DNA of 64,000 nt from Chrysoporthe austroafricana (taxonomy: Eukaryota > Ascomycota > Sordariomycetes > Diaporthales > Cryphonectriaceae), in NCBI GenBank assembly GCA_001051155.2, contig JYIP02000010.1, positions 434,001 through 498,000 on the forward strand, read 5' to 3'. The notes beneath the pieces are model-generated. The model did not search any database, was not told the DNA's origin, and was given only the letters and a program-made list of their open reading frames with translations. Positions 1 to 11,049 of the stretch are shown here, in pieces. How positions within the stretch are numbered: the stretch's first letter is position 1; every line of letters starts with the position of its first letter. The position numbers were made by a program, and so were the translations under genes.

Positions 1-1
1 G

Positions 2-2125
2 ATGATGATGGATTCTTTCAAGGCTCCCGGAGATGCCCAAGGGGTTCAGCTACCTGCACACTCTGGACAGTCTCAACCGTCCGAGAAGACGAACAATATT
101 ATCATCACAAGTGAGCCTGTGATGGAAAAGTCAGACTCGGCAGAGCCGCCGTTTCACATCTTCAATAAGAGACAAAAATGGAGTGTGGTGATTACCATCG
201 GGATAGCTGGTCTTTTCTCCGGGCTCTCTTCTAACATTTACTTCCCTTCACTGGACGCCATCGCCCAGGTAAGTGTGCCAATGCTAGGACCTGTCTACCC
301 GTCATATAACTACGACTAGAAAGAAGCTGACATCGATTCCAGGACTTGGACGTTAGCCTAGGGACAGTGTCCCTTACTATTAGTGAGTAGTCCATATTTT
401 CCTCCAAGTCGTTCCCTCCGAGAAACTTTCAGAATGCATCATTTCAATACCCAGACCATGGCTCTAACACATGCTAGCGTCGTACCTGATCATACAGGGA
501 ATATCTCCTCTCCTCTGGGGCCCGCTTTCAGACATACTCGGTCGTCGTGGGATATACATAGCGTCTTTCTCGGTCTACATTGTTGCCAACACGGTGTTGA
601 GTTTCTCGCCGAATTTCGCAGTACTGCTGATCTTTCGCGGTCTGCAGTCCGCCGGCAGTGCGTCAACTGTCAGTATCGGTATGTTCAAGTAGGAATGGTA
701 CTGGCATTTGATCATTTCCAAAGTGCTGACAGAATATAGGCAATGGCGTAATCCAGGACATTGCGACGCCGCTCGAGAGAGGTGCTTTTATTGGCTTCTA
801 CCAGGCTAGTAGGTCATTTCGATCCCGCAGTATTTCACTTGACCCATTATTAACATCTCCAGTTCGAAACTTTAGTATTGCCGTTGGGCCTGTGTTGGGT
901 GGCATTTTGGCAAATTTCCTTGGTTTTCGGTAAGCCTTCTGTCTCCCCGCTTGACTTGGACGTCCCGGGCTGTACTGACTACTCACCAGGGCCATTTTTG
1001 TATTCCTTACAATCCTCTCCTCGATTGTGCTCTTCGTTATCGTCGTGTTTCTTCCGGAAACCCTTAGGTCTATTGCGGGCAACGGCACGCTGCGCCTAAC
1101 TGGTATCCACCGACCGATAATTCATAGGTTCAAGGAACCTGAGTATATGCAAGATCCAGAGGGCGAAATTCCCAAAAAGAAAGTCACGGCCAAGACGTTC
1201 CTCGACCCGCTGAAAATGCTTATTGAAAAGGACATCGCAGCCACATTGATCTTTGGCGGGATGGTCTATACCGTCTGGAGCATGGTAGTTGCGAGCACAA
1301 CAGGGCTGTTTAAAGAGCGGTTCGGTCTGGATGAGTTAACTCTCGGGCTGGTTTTTATTCCCAACGGTAAGTTGTCCCTCATACGTCCACCGAGTCCTTC
1401 AAAAGTTGTTCGTGCAAGTCACCGAAGGAGAATGGGCTTGAAAGGGAGAATATCTCCAGAAGGGCACACAAGATTAGTCCTCCGCTTCCTGCGCATCTGC
1501 TGACAAGGTCATTTCATGCACAGGCCTCGGCACGATAGTAGGCTCATCGATAGCAGGCAAGCTGATGACGCGAGACTTCCTTGCCTACGAGCAGCGGTAT
1601 ATGGCGCTCTACCCGGATGCCCCGCCGCCCTCGAAGACAAAGAAATCACTCTCCCCCAACTTTCCCATCGAGCGCGCGCGCCTCCGGCACGTCCCCTGGA
1701 TGACTGCCATCCTCGTCGTCTCCACAGCCCTCTTCGGCTTCACCGTGCTGTCGCCCTCACAGTTCGCACCGTCCGTGACCTCCAAGCCCGGGTGGATCGC
1801 CGTACCACTGGTGCTGCAGTTCCTCATTGCCGCGACCTCCAATGCGGTGTTCGCTATCAACACGACGCTGGTGTCCGATCTGTACCCCGGTAGCGGCGCT
1901 GGCAGCACTGCCGTCAATAACCTTGTGAGGTGCAGCATGGCGTCAGTCGGTGTTGCGGTCGTGGACGGTATGATTGCGTTGATGGGTTCCGCAGCGGCGT
2001 TTGCGGCCCTGGCCCAGCTTGTTCTGGTCATGAGTGTGCTTCTTGCGGTGGAGTGGTACTGGGGGATGGGGTGGAGGGCGCAGAGGGAGGAGAAGAAGAG
2101 GAAACCCTCGAAGATCGAGGTATAG
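2..2125 (+). CDS. MFS transporter, DHA1-like (drug:H+ antiporter type)
   Basis: Predicted plasma-membrane major facilitator protein of about 540 aa that probably exports small organic compounds. Seven exons fit in phase: 2-268, 343-382, 478-678, 740-808, 863-929, 990-1366, 1524-2125. Each intron has GT and AG ends, and the reading frame runs through transmembrane helices across every junction. The N-terminal ~60 residues are hydrophilic. The first helix is followed by NIYFPSLDAIA, then by the MFS signature loop GPLSDILGRRG between helices 2 and 3, which is typical of DHA1 carriers. A large central loop (RFKEPEYMQDPEGE region) separates the two six-helix halves. The C-terminal tail is basic. 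Three consecutive ATGs sit at the very edge of the window, so the true start could be any of them or lie upstream. The substrate cannot be told from sequence, and no biosynthetic gene is adjacent. Confidence 0.85.
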
Positions 2126-3190
2126 AGGAAGGGTTATACCCAGGTCGTACGTTCGTGGTTGCTGGAGACCCACGCCGTTCACTTCTGGCTCCCCCCGGTT
2201 CCATCGGTCCCTATCCTTTTGAGGGGGAAAATCAAGAGATTTTAGCCTTCGGGCACGCTCCTTTCAAGACTCGCGAGGCGCGAGATGGCTCTTCATCGGG
2301 CTGACGAAATATCATAGACATAGAGCATCATAGAGAAGAAGTCGTGTGAAGTCGCAGAAAACTACACTGCGTCTTCCGACGGCTGTAAGATTGTATATAG
2401 GAGTCTTGGGGCCCATCATGAATTCCAGGGCCGACAGAAAAATCTACAGAAGAATGATACCCATGAGCCGCCGGCGCGATGCCAGGCCTCACCTCTCAAA
2501 AGTCCCTCAGACTTCTCTTGCACTTTGGCTTAGATAGATCGAGAAAGTCTTCTAGGTCCGGCACTAGTTGTATTCAGCGCACAGGCCAAGCTAAACTCAA
2601 GAAGGCAGGTTTCAGCATCCGGATCCCTTGAAATCTCACCATCAAGACCGGATCATTTATCCCTGTGCAGAACTTTAGCATTAGCGCGCTATTTAGTGAT
2701 TGGTATAATGACGGCATACGGGCTCACGGTCGTGCTTGAGTTACTCTCCTTGTGTAAATAAATGATTTGTACTCCCTGAAGGATTGTAAGAATGTTGCCA
2801 CAATATCGAGGAGATATTTGTCTGCCTATTAGGATGTCAGTCTTGGGCATGTAGGCATGAGAAGGGAGAGCAAGGGGAACGGGCGACGAGGGGAAGAAGA
2901 CGACGTAGGAGGGAAAAAGATGAGGGAGAGGAGGGAAAAGGACGTGAGGGGAGGAGGAGAGGGATGGTTGTGGGTCGTCCATTGGATCCATGGTAGACGC
3001 TCACCGCACCCTCAATGCGAAATAACATCGAATAGCGATTAACCAAGAGGCAATAAACACGAATAAGAAGGTTAAATATCTTATTAGGTGTATCTATGGG
3101 TAATTAATACCTAATTGGTGATATGTCAGAGCGCAGCTTACGTCGTATTGTTAGCTACGGGGTGCCCGCAATGACTGCGATTGGCGAAGG
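2126..3190. other. intergenic, no gene seen
   Basis: About 1.06 kb between the MFS gene and a small reverse gene. Short open frames here lack splice-supported extension and show no family motif. The only distinct structure is a strand-asymmetric purine tract at 2857-2967, listed separately. The stretch around 3050-3110 is AT-rich. Confidence 0.5.
2857..2967 (+). repeat. purine-rich (polypurine/polypyrimidine) tract
   Basis: Roughly 110 nt of almost pure A/G on the plus strand, made of irregular GGGA, GAGG and GAAG units with only scattered C or T. It is low-complexity DNA rather than a gene: the open frames on both strands are compositional artefacts (Arg/Glu/Gly-rich one way, Pro/Ser-rich the other). 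Confidence 0.7.
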
Positions 3191-3596
3191 TCAGAATCTG
3201 TATCTTCGCATGTTCCGGGCTGAGCCCGCAAGTGGCTTTTGATGTTTCAGTAGTACGCATTCCACCTGTCCCCGCCTCTGCAATGCATCGGCGTACCCAT
3301 CGTAGTCACCGCTGTATCCCGGCTTGTTCCAACCGCAGAGAGCGAGCTTGAGAGACTCGGAGATTTGATCATCAGTTGAAAGGGCCAAAATCTCTCTTAC
3401 GAATGCAACAAACTGCTCCTTTTTCCTGTTGAGCCTGATCGTATGCCTGGCTGCGATGTTCTCTCCCATATCCCGGTGGTTTGGTTAGTGGGCTTCATGA
3501 TGTAGAAAATGGGCATACGAGAGGTTCAGGTGCTGAATCTTTCATCTCAATGAAAGCATCAACGGCGGTTTTGTGTCCAAACTTGGATTCATACAT
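3191..3596 (-). CDS. small hypothetical protein, two exons
   Basis: A 115-aa protein of unknown function is supported mainly by its splice structure. Exon 1 (3596-3519) opens with ATG and encodes MYESKFGHKTAVDAF and onward. It ends at a GTATGC donor. The 58-nt intron (3518-3461) contains a CACTAACC-type branch point and closes on AG. Exon 2 (3460-3191) continues in phase 0 to a stop. The product is hydrophilic, with no signal peptide, membrane segment or recognised motif. The frame stays open upstream of the chosen ATG, so further 5' exons are possible and this may be the 3' end of a larger or decayed gene. It lies next to a HET-domain gene on the same strand. It could equally be a remnant; I do not recognise a family. 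Confidence 0.35.
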
Positions 3597-4145
3597 AGTC
3601 TTCCGCTTAGCATTGTTTTGGAGACATTCTGAAAGTTGTATGTGTGTATAAGGCTGGCTAGATCAGTAGGTGTAGAGAATTCGCAGACTAGATCCTCGAA
3701 TATTATTAGAATCTCAGCTTCCAGTTTCTCACCAGCTGAGGCCTTACTAGCACTACTATCGCATAATGATTGTAAGCAGATTCATAGTTAGATTGTTACG
3801 GATTGTGGATGTGGCTAGAGTTCTTATTTATCAACATCTTGTAGTGTCTGAAGAGATAGTTCAGTGAAGGGTTCCCGGCGGGCTTGACGGCGGCCATGAA
3901 GTCGAAGGGAGATCTATCGAAGAAACCTCACGCCTTCCTAATCGGGGAGCACGACATAGGAGTTCACAATCATCGACCAATCCTAGGAGCCATCACAAGT
4001 AAGCAGTTGACGGCAAAAAATGTAGGCATTTTAGTCTTGACCTCGAGACCTGGGCTGTTGCAGAGAGTGGATGATGAGCTTTCGGAATGCCGCTCGCGGT
4101 GGATCAAGAACATCTGATGCTCATTTGAGGAATACAATTGTCAGC
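3597..4145. other. intergenic, no gene seen
   Basis: About 550 bp, AT-rich in its left half. A short plus-strand open frame near 3896-4117 has no recognisable motif and no convincing splice sites, so I do not call it. It contains the 3' flank of the HET-domain gene. Confidence 0.4.
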
Positions 4146-5981
4146 TCAGACTATATTAATTATCTGCTCCTCAACATCCCACTCCACCCACTCCTTGCTC
4201 TCCTCCGTACCAAAACTGGGCACACAGAAGCTGCCTGGTGGATGCGACAGCAATCGCTTGCCTGCTATCCATGCGTCTCCTACAAGACGAAACCATCGCT
4301 GCCCTGGATCTAAGGCTCCATCTACTTCGCGCAGTATGAATGGTTTAGCGGCACCGAAGACAATGCAACACCAGTCCTTCTCCTCTGCCGCTAATGGGAC
4401 ATTGCCTATGTAGCCTCTCGCCGTACATGCTATTCTTCTGCCGCACATCCTTATTGATATCCAATCTCGGACAAGCGGAAAAGCGTTATCAGAAAGCGTC
4501 GGATGCGACAGCTCATCCGCTTTTCTTAATAGCTTGAGCAGCGCCTTCACCTCCTCCACCCACCTCGGCCGTTCCCCTTGATAGGTGCCTTGTGTAAGAG
4601 CCTCCAGGAAGGCCCAGGGCAGGACTTGGGGGATATAAGCTGAGGCAATAGCGCACTTGCTCAACAACCGCCACAGAGACACGAGCTCTACTCGCCGGAC
4701 TGGATCAGGCTCCAGAGGCCCGAGAAGATGTGTGATGCGATCGAATAGGACGCCGCTGACACTGAGGACATTCTGGCTAATTATTGGCTTCGGCTGGTTT
4801 CCAGCTGTGCGAGTATGGTGGCGACAGAGAAGGCTTGGAAGTAGAAATGGATTCTTGGAACCATACAAGAAGACGTCCCAGCGAGGAACCCAGGAAGGAG
4901 CTCCTTCGTCTGCCAGCGTATGCTGGGTATGCTGGACGTAATGGAGGACCCTCACTTCTCCTTTGTCGAGGTATCGGCGAGCTAGATCGGTATACGCCGC
5001 CTCTGCTGACATTGTGTAATCCGGCTGCAAGGTCAGTGAGACTCCATCAGTGGAGGCGTTGAGTAAACGCAAAGACAGGAAGGCATACACTCTGTCGATG
5101 GGATCACTGACGCTCAAGCTCCGACCGAACTGGAGGATGTGTAGGAAATGATGATCTCGCTCATCCCTTCCGTAAGCCAATGCGTCTCGCCGGAATTTAC
5201 AATGGTATGCGACATTGTGTAACGACACAGAAGGCGAGAAGGGGCTGCTGGGATCCGGACACCTGAGCCCGAACCAAGTATAACAGCGCACCAGAGCGCG
5301 ATAGCTGATTTCCACCTCAGGACCCCAGAGAATCACTGCTTCCCGGGCCAACGCTGCCTCTTGGACGACCCAGCCCCGTCTAAACCACGGCCGGCCGCAG
5401 AGAGTATGAAAATGTTGAACCCTTGAATCTCTTCGTATCCGCTCTTTCATACTATCGGAGGTACATTTGATTTTATCACCTCTCATTGGGTCAATCTTGC
5501 TGAGTTCCACTTCAACCATCTCGCACACCCAGGAAACAAGACTTTCAACCGCTGCCGCGCGGCCGTTATCGTCGCCGGCGATATGGATCAATACCTTTCG
5601 CGCGCGAAGATAAATCTGGCTCATCAGGGCGACCTGATGGCCTTTCTCCTTCTGGTTGTTCTGGTCAATACAGATCGAGTCAGCCCATAGCGACCGCGGT
5701 TCCGATGCATTTCGTATCCGTTTTAGGGCCTTGAACAGGTTTGCGGTGATCCGTGTTGTCTTGCCATTGCAAGACATCCGTCTGCACTTCACATCACTGC
5801 CCCAGACATACGAAATCGCCTCGAAGTCCGGCGCGTCGTCCAGGCTGGCGGCTTTGAGCTCGCAGGCGAGGGGGTCGGTACCCTTACCTGGCGCAAGCAC
5901 CAGGTAGCGGATGAACCTGCCTGGAGGGAGGTCTTCGTAAATCTCCACGCAAGTGCCGTCCTGGGTAGAGTCGGAAGGCAT
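4146..5981 (-). CDS. heterokaryon incompatibility (HET) domain protein
   Basis: A single-exon 611-aa protein with an N-terminal HET domain (Pfam HET family), the death-inducing module of fungal non-self recognition systems. The three diagnostic blocks are present in order: FEAISYVWGS near residues 53-62, LWADSICIDQNNQ at about 98-110, and QVALMSQIYLRARKV at about 116-130. A further conserved block, CGRPWFRRGWVVQEAALA, follows downstream. The remaining 350 residues have no recognised effector or sensor domain, which is usual for stand-alone HET proteins. The open frame extends upstream of 5981 with a low-complexity Pro/His/Gln stretch but has no ATG there, so I take the ATG at 5981. No intron is needed. 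Such genes often control cell death after fusion with an incompatible strain; the partner cannot be named from this window. Confidence 0.85.
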   Translation of the reverse strand: MPSDSTQDGTCVEIYEDLPPGRFIRYLVLAPGKGTDPLACELKAASLDDAPDFEAISYVWGSDVKCRRMSCNGKTTRITANLFKALKRIRNASEPRSLWADSICIDQNNQKEKGHQVALMSQIYLRARKVLIHIAGDDNGRAAAVESLVSWVCEMVEVELSKIDPMRGDKIKCTSDSMKERIRRDSRVQHFHTLCGRPWFRRGWVVQEAALAREAVILWGPEVEISYRALVRCYTWFGLRCPDPSSPFSPSVSLHNVAYHCKFRRDALAYGRDERDHHFLHILQFGRSLSVSDPIDRVYAFLSLRLLNASTDGVSLTLQPDYTMSAEAAYTDLARRYLDKGEVRVLHYVQHTQHTLADEGAPSWVPRWDVFLYGSKNPFLLPSLLCRHHTRTAGNQPKPIISQNVLSVSGVLFDRITHLLGPLEPDPVRRVELVSLWRLLSKCAIASAYIPQVLPWAFLEALTQGTYQGERPRWVEEVKALLKLLRKADELSHPTLSDNAFPLVRDWISIRMCGRRIACTARGYIGNVPLAAEEKDWCCIVFGAAKPFILREVDGALDPGQRWFRLVGDAWIAGKRLLSHPPGSFCVPSFGTEESKEWVEWDVEEQIINIV

Positions 5982-8966
5982 AGTGCTCAGATTTCTGGGT
6001 GGACGGGCGGGCGGGCTCCAGCTCTGGGGTGGCAGCTGATGCTGGTGCTGATGGCCTCTCGCCGTCGGGTGAGAGCTGCTCGCCTCTGTGGCGGAAAGAG
6101 GAGGATCTTCTGGCAAGCCTGCTATGTTTCGACGGTATCGTGTGTCGCTGTGGAGGAGTATCTTAGCTTCGGTGTTGAAAGTACACAGATTTCAGAAGAA
6201 AGTCTGTAGTTCTGAATGGTTCAGTTTGAATGATTCTCGGGGTCGGAAGACTGCCCGCGTTGATATCTCCCAGCTTCGAGCAGTCTGGGGCTCGGGCGCC
6301 CCCTTGTCGCTGCGAGCGGCCGCCTGTTGCATGTGCGGCTTCAGGGTGGGTATAAAGCTACATATGACCCAGCAGCAACCACTAATATACTCTACCGAAT
6401 AACCGCTGAAATCTCATGCAGTTCCCAAATACATCTTATTGCATATGTAAAGTCAGACCGGTGCAACCACATACCCCGTATCCCGCCAGTAGCGATCAAA
6501 TACAACTGTCACCACCCTCCAATTCCGCCTCACTTTATCGCTTATGAAGCGCTGACGGCAGCTAATCCGAAAGCAGACCGCGGAGAAGACTGATTACATG
6601 CATGGACGAGTGTGTTGGGGGTTTGAAGTGACCAGATCTCATGCCTTGGGAATGTAGAAGCCCGTTTCATACGAGAAGCTTATTCAATTGTGACCCCAAG
6701 GGCCTTATATAGAGGCTTAGTTATAAAAAGATGTAAGAAGCTAAAGATGCCATTCTGCAACCGTGAGCCTCGCCAGCCAGCTGCTCATCGATGCTGTTTA
6801 ACTCCGTAAGTAGTGTTGTAATGTTTCGGAGGGGCCATGTTATTGCTACCTACTGTCTATTGTTCTAATAGCGCAAAAGGACATTGAAGAGGTGCAGACA
6901 CTTCGGCTTTCTATGTCACTCCCATGATTATTAATTTCCCTGCACCAAGTTTTGAGACCCATCTAACATGCTTCGAACTAATTAAGACGGACTAATTCCT
7001 GGAAGACAGAAAGATAGTGGCATAAACTATCAAGGAGGCTTCCAGGTTTGAGATGCTGCATGGTTCTAATTTTCAAGTTATTGTTTGCGATCATGTGGCT
7101 CTGTGAGGGTCTTATCTTCCCGGGGTATTTTAGGTAGGTGGACAATCACCACGTCTTCTGCTACGTGGAACAAGGTGCACTTTTAGTATTGCGGGGCACG
7201 ATCCCGGGAGCCAACGATTTCCTCCCCTGTTTTCGGGGAACCTTTCCGTGGACATTCCTCCTGCACGGCCAAGAACAGTCAGACGATCTCTCGGCGATAT
7301 CCGAAGCGTCTCATTGGACGACCAGCTTGAGCTTGTGGACTTTTAGCCTTGTGGGATGAGGAGTCGCGGCGCGGCTGAAATAGATTTCAATCTGCAGACC
7401 GGGCAATTTGGGTCTTCCCACGTCAATGTACGATATGTCTACACGGTACTGTGGGTAGAAGGAGAATACAGTGTAGCGTATCAGGGGCCATTGGCTGGAT
7501 CGAAAAAGGAGGAAAGGAAGAATCTCCAACACAAAGATGTTCATTTAGTTCTAGGCGGAGGCATGCCTCAGGTTCAAGTATTTCCCAGATTGAGATGCTG
7601 AGCCCGTTGAGTGATAATTATGCACACCATTCTGAGCTACTGAACTTGTTGGTTGTTGCATTTATGCGCTAAGGTTCTTGTATATCAGTCTCCCTACTTG
7701 ACCAGCCTCATGATCGTGCTCTATAGATCCTTTCCCAGAGCTCATGACTTATCATCGACATGATGTAAACAAAATTTCAATTTTTCGTTGGTTCTCATGG
7801 CCGTGACTGAACTTAGAATCAAATACCTACGGGCTCCGCTATTTCGGGATACAAGCATGTATGTACCCATGTCCAAAGCTGTTGAAGCTTATTAAGCCAG
7901 ACAATCAAACACAAGCACATTCCAATGCAGGCCCGAGTTGCGAACCCACGGCGCCCAAGCCCTCTCTAGCCTGTTGACGTCTCCCATTGTGGGCATATTT
8001 ATTGTTTTTTTTTTCCTTAAAAGAGAGAGAGAGAGAATCAGGGCCGCTGTTGAGGGCGATCGTCATGCTTAAGCTCTGGCCGTCTGTCAGCTCGGCTGCC
8101 AAGCCGGCCTGCTGAACCGATGCTGACTATGGTGCTTTTTTTTTCCTTTTTCTTACTCTCACGATCTGCTTGGCTGTTTCAAGATGGAGCCAAGACCCAC
8201 CGGTACTTTTTTGCAGCGCTGTCAGCAGAACGTGACGGATTCTAGGCGACAACACGATAACCTGGCAGAGGATCTGGTAATTATCTCGCCCTCATACCAG
8301 CGCACAGAGGCCTACGGCAAAGGTCCAAAGGTCTGCAACCGGTCGCTACCCGTTTAGAGGCTAGTCCAACTCGCCAAGACTTTTGACAGGTGGGAACCCC
8401 ATGCATGAAGGATTGCAACTGTTGGCCCTAGAAGTAAGCTTGGATATAAAAGTGGAAATGCCAAGAACCAACAAGCCACTACAGACAACAATCCTTTGTG
8501 AATACTCGAATTGTGTACTCACTGATGAACCTCATACTCGCCGGGGGTCGAAGAGAACCTGGGGTAGATATGAGACAGCCAACTGGCTTACGGCGTCAGC
8601 TGGTGGGGCTTACCTGAGCGGGCGCCCGCAATTTTCACGACAGATTTATCCTTAATGGATTAGTTCTCACCGTCCGGCCCACCTGAGGCCTTCGGTATAA
8701 GCCTCCCAACCGCAATGTCGTCTCGAATTGAGCGGCCGCAGGCGTCGGCCTAGCAGTGACGGGGCCGTATAAAATGTCGACCGCCGTCCACTCCTCCACG
8801 ACGGATATGGTGAAGCGCATTCGCTAGTAGAGACATAATTAACAGGTCGCGGCAGCACGAAAATTCTCTGGAGCACCCATAACTTGTTGACCTCCAGCTC
8901 TTATCCTCCAAAGCTTAAGGCTGAGCGCATTTCCTGCCTTCTCTCACCACCACACATCGCGTCGCC
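5982..8966. other. large intergenic region, no gene supported
   Basis: Nearly 3 kb without a credible gene. Open frames at 6088-6593, 7138-7672 and 8383-8876 are short, overlap one another on opposite strands and show no motif or phase-consistent splicing. Visible low-complexity items are an oligo-T run followed by a GA dinucleotide run near 8005-8036 and another T run near 8137-8146. The right end must hold the promoter of the cell-wall protein gene. Confidence 0.5.
8768..8774 (+). promoter_or_regulatory. possible TATA box of the GPI-anchored protein gene
   Basis: TATAAAA lies about 190 bp upstream of the ATG at 8967, a plausible distance for a fungal promoter with a 5' leader of 100-150 nt. 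It is judged from sequence and position alone. Confidence 0.3.
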
Positions 8967-9682
8967 ATGCCTCGACTCTCTTCCTGCCTCCTCGCCCTCT
9001 TTGCGGTGGTTGCCGTAAGAGCTGACAGCACGTTTTGTCCCGGCGTCCAACACGCCGATGAGACCACCTCGGGTTGTTGTGTCGGCGGCACTATCGCCCC
9101 GTTGTACCTCTCCACCTGTGCGGGCTGGCCCATCTGCCAGGGACCGGTAAGTTGCCCCTCGTCCTACGAGCAAGCTCCCCCCTTCCCCCGACGCAGCCGC
9201 CGCTGACATGCCGCCCTCCCCAGGCCACCACCACCACAACCTCCACGCCGATCTCCTGCGCGACCATGATCGCCTTTACCGACTCGAACTACGACGCCGA
9301 GGTCAGCTCCGCCAGCGAGAGCATGGCCGCCAGCGGCACGAAGTTCTGCACGACGATCGGCGTCCCCGGCAATGCGTGCTCCAGCGCGGCCTCGGCCACG
9401 AGCACTAGCGCGCAGTCTACGTCGTCAGCAGTCAAGTCTAGCAACAGCGCCACGGCGACCAGCACGCAGGGCTCGACCAGCACGCAGGACTCGACCAGCA
9501 CGCAGGGCACGACCACGTCGTCGTCATCGTCGTCGTCCAGCACGGAGAGCACGGCATCACAAAGCACGACGGCGAGCGGCTCAACGACCACTGGTGGTGC
9601 GAGCGCGCTGGGCAAGGGATGGGGCGTGTGGGCGCTTGGGTTGGGGGCTGTTGGGCCGATGGTGATGGCTGTGCTGCTGTGA
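8967..9682 (+). CDS. secreted GPI-anchored Ser/Thr-rich protein
   Basis: A 212-aa cell-surface protein with two exons, 8967-9146 and 9224-9682, joined in phase 0 across a 77-nt intron with a GTAAGT donor and CAG acceptor. Residues 1-19 form a signal peptide (MPRLSSCLLALFAVVAVRA). A cysteine-rich segment follows (roughly residues 24-90, with CC at 37-38 and other cysteines nearby). A Ser/Thr-rich stalk covers about 95-185, including an 18-nt tandem repeat. The C-terminal hydrophobic tail, after a Gly/Ala/Ser site, looks like a GPI-attachment signal. This order is typical of ascomycete GPI-anchored wall or plasma-membrane proteins. No enzyme motif is visible. The stalk is probably O-mannosylated. 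The large antisense open frame over the stalk is only the shadow of its biased codons. Confidence 0.8.
9455..9508 (+). repeat. 18-nt tandem repeat, three copies, in the Ser/Thr stalk
   Basis: Three near-identical 18-nt units start at 9455, 9473 and 9491, each carrying the core CGACCAGCACGCAGG and encoding S/A-T-S-T-Q-G/D. They lie in frame in the stalk of the GPI-anchored protein, so copy-number change would alter stalk length without a frameshift. Confidence 0.85.
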
Positions 9683-10191
9683 GAAGGGCCAGGGAATTAC
9701 CCAAGCATAGGTGTTGCTGATGCTTGAACATGCATTTTTCTTTTAACCTCGTATGGTGCCACTTATAATTCTTATCTCGAAACCGAAGATCTCTATTTGA
9801 TCTCTAGAATACCATTGGGCAGAATCTACAGAGTATTATCTAGGACTTACCTCTCTCACTATCTTACCGTGAATGCAATAATATTTCAAGAAGCCTGAAA
9901 AAGAATTGAGAAGTTCAGCAGATTTGTTTCCTTGCATTCGCTATGTCTCAGTGGCCAATATATAACAAGCATCCTAGAATCGATTCAACGCCAAGATCAT
10001 GTCAACTGCTACCTCGCACATGGCTCTAAATAGCCCCGCTGCTGGCGTTTCTCTTCTCAGCTTAAATAGCCTTCCTGAGTGCTGAAAAAGGACATGGTCA
10101 GTCCGAAACCGTCTTATTTGTACCGCCGTTTCACTCCGAACTCCTCGAAGCCATGTCCATTTACTTATCAACCGAATAGATATGTCCGAGC
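9683..10191. other. convergent 3' intergenic region
   Basis: About 500 bp between the 3' ends of the GPI-anchored protein gene and the reverse-strand oxygenase gene. It is AT-rich, as expected for two terminator/polyadenylation regions, and holds no coding signal. Confidence 0.5.
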
Positions 10192-11049
10192 CTAAGAAAA
10201 GAAACGCGCAGGCCATATATTCATAGCGGTCTTAACACCTGATTCAACAGGCAACCCAGCATGTTTCGTCCGCCCGTCACCCGTGCCGTTCGCGAGTAAA
10301 TTCACCCAAAACACTGCATTTCCCTTCACCGGCCTTACCGCGATGCCCCCATTCTCATGCACCCTCCACAGGGCCGACTCCCCGTGACTCCTCGCCTCCG
10401 CGACCGCCTTCGCCGGTGCGGTCACGTTCGGAAACCACGTCTCGCCTTGGGTACAGTTGTCCTCGAGCACGGGCAAGAATGTCGCGACGCGGTTCCACCG
10501 AATGCCGTCGCGCTCCGGCAGCTTGTCGTCGCCGAACCAGTCGAAGTGCGCGTCGAACTTCTGCCCAGGGCCGTAGCGGACTAGCTGCAGGGGGAGCACG
10601 TCGTCTCCCTGGGGGACCGTCAGGAGCGAGCCCAGGAAGGCCACCGCGCGGTCGCGCACGCACTGCGCGGCGGGCAGGTCGACCGGGAGGATGGCCGAGT
10701 GCGAAGTCCGTGCTTGATTTTTGGCCTTCCTACCGTCCTTACGAGTCACGCCGGACGGCTGGAAGAGGGGCTCGCCGGCTTCGAGGAGGGCGGGGATCTC
10801 AGTCGGGGAGAGAAAATTGTGGATGTAGACTACGAGTGGGTCCACGCTGATGATCTCTGTGGTATACTCATGTGGCAGGCAGGTGAAGGCCTCAGGGGCT
10901 CGGGGCCCGGTGATTGAGGCCAGCCATAGAGGTATTGGTATTGATGATGAGGAGAAAGAGCTGGGCCCAAGTTGCTGGAGCAGTAAGCTCGCAAGAGCTC
11001 CGAGGAGCGCCGCTGCTGCGGCGCTTAGTCCCCTTGTTAAGAGGGTCAT
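10192..11049 (-). CDS. prolyl 4-hydroxylase-like Fe(II)/2-oxoglutarate dioxygenase
   Basis: A single-exon 285-aa protein of the P4Hc type. The iron ligands are visible as H168-x-D170 in KFDAHFDWF and distal H263 in KHAGLPVESGVKTAMNIW. The 2-oxoglutarate-binding lysine, K273, is nine residues after that His, and the domain ends with the strand TAMNIW. A hydrophobic stretch near residues 9-32 is likely a signal anchor, so the enzyme probably sits in the ER or Golgi membrane with its catalytic domain in the lumen. The open frame extends nine codons upstream, but only with GTG, so the first ATG at 11049 is used. Related fungal enzymes hydroxylate peptidyl proline, though the substrate here is unknown. 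Its right neighbour lies 2.3 kb away, and nothing suggests co-regulation. Confidence 0.85.
   Translation of the reverse strand: MTLLTRGLSAAAAALLGALASLLLQQLGPSSFSSSSIPIPLWLASITGPRAPEAFTCLPHEYTTEIISVDPLVVYIHNFLSPTEIPALLEAGEPLFQPSGVTRKDGRKAKNQARTSHSAILPVDLPAAQCVRDRAVAFLGSLLTVPQGDDVLPLQLVRYGPGQKFDAHFDWFGDDKLPERDGIRWNRVATFLPVLEDNCTQGETWFPNVTAPAKAVAEARSHGESALWRVHENGGIAVRPVKGNAVFWVNLLANGTGDGRTKHAGLPVESGVKTAMNIWPARFFS

Noticed and set aside
4146..6116. Longer HET protein starting at 6116
   Set aside because: The upstream extension begins with TTG, not ATG, and is Pro/His/Gln low-complexity; the first ATG is at 5981.
9289..9615. 108-aa reverse open frame rich in Val/Asp/Leu
   Set aside because: It is the antisense shadow of the Ser/Thr-rich stalk of the GPI-anchored protein; composition mirrors the repeat and there is no independent signal.
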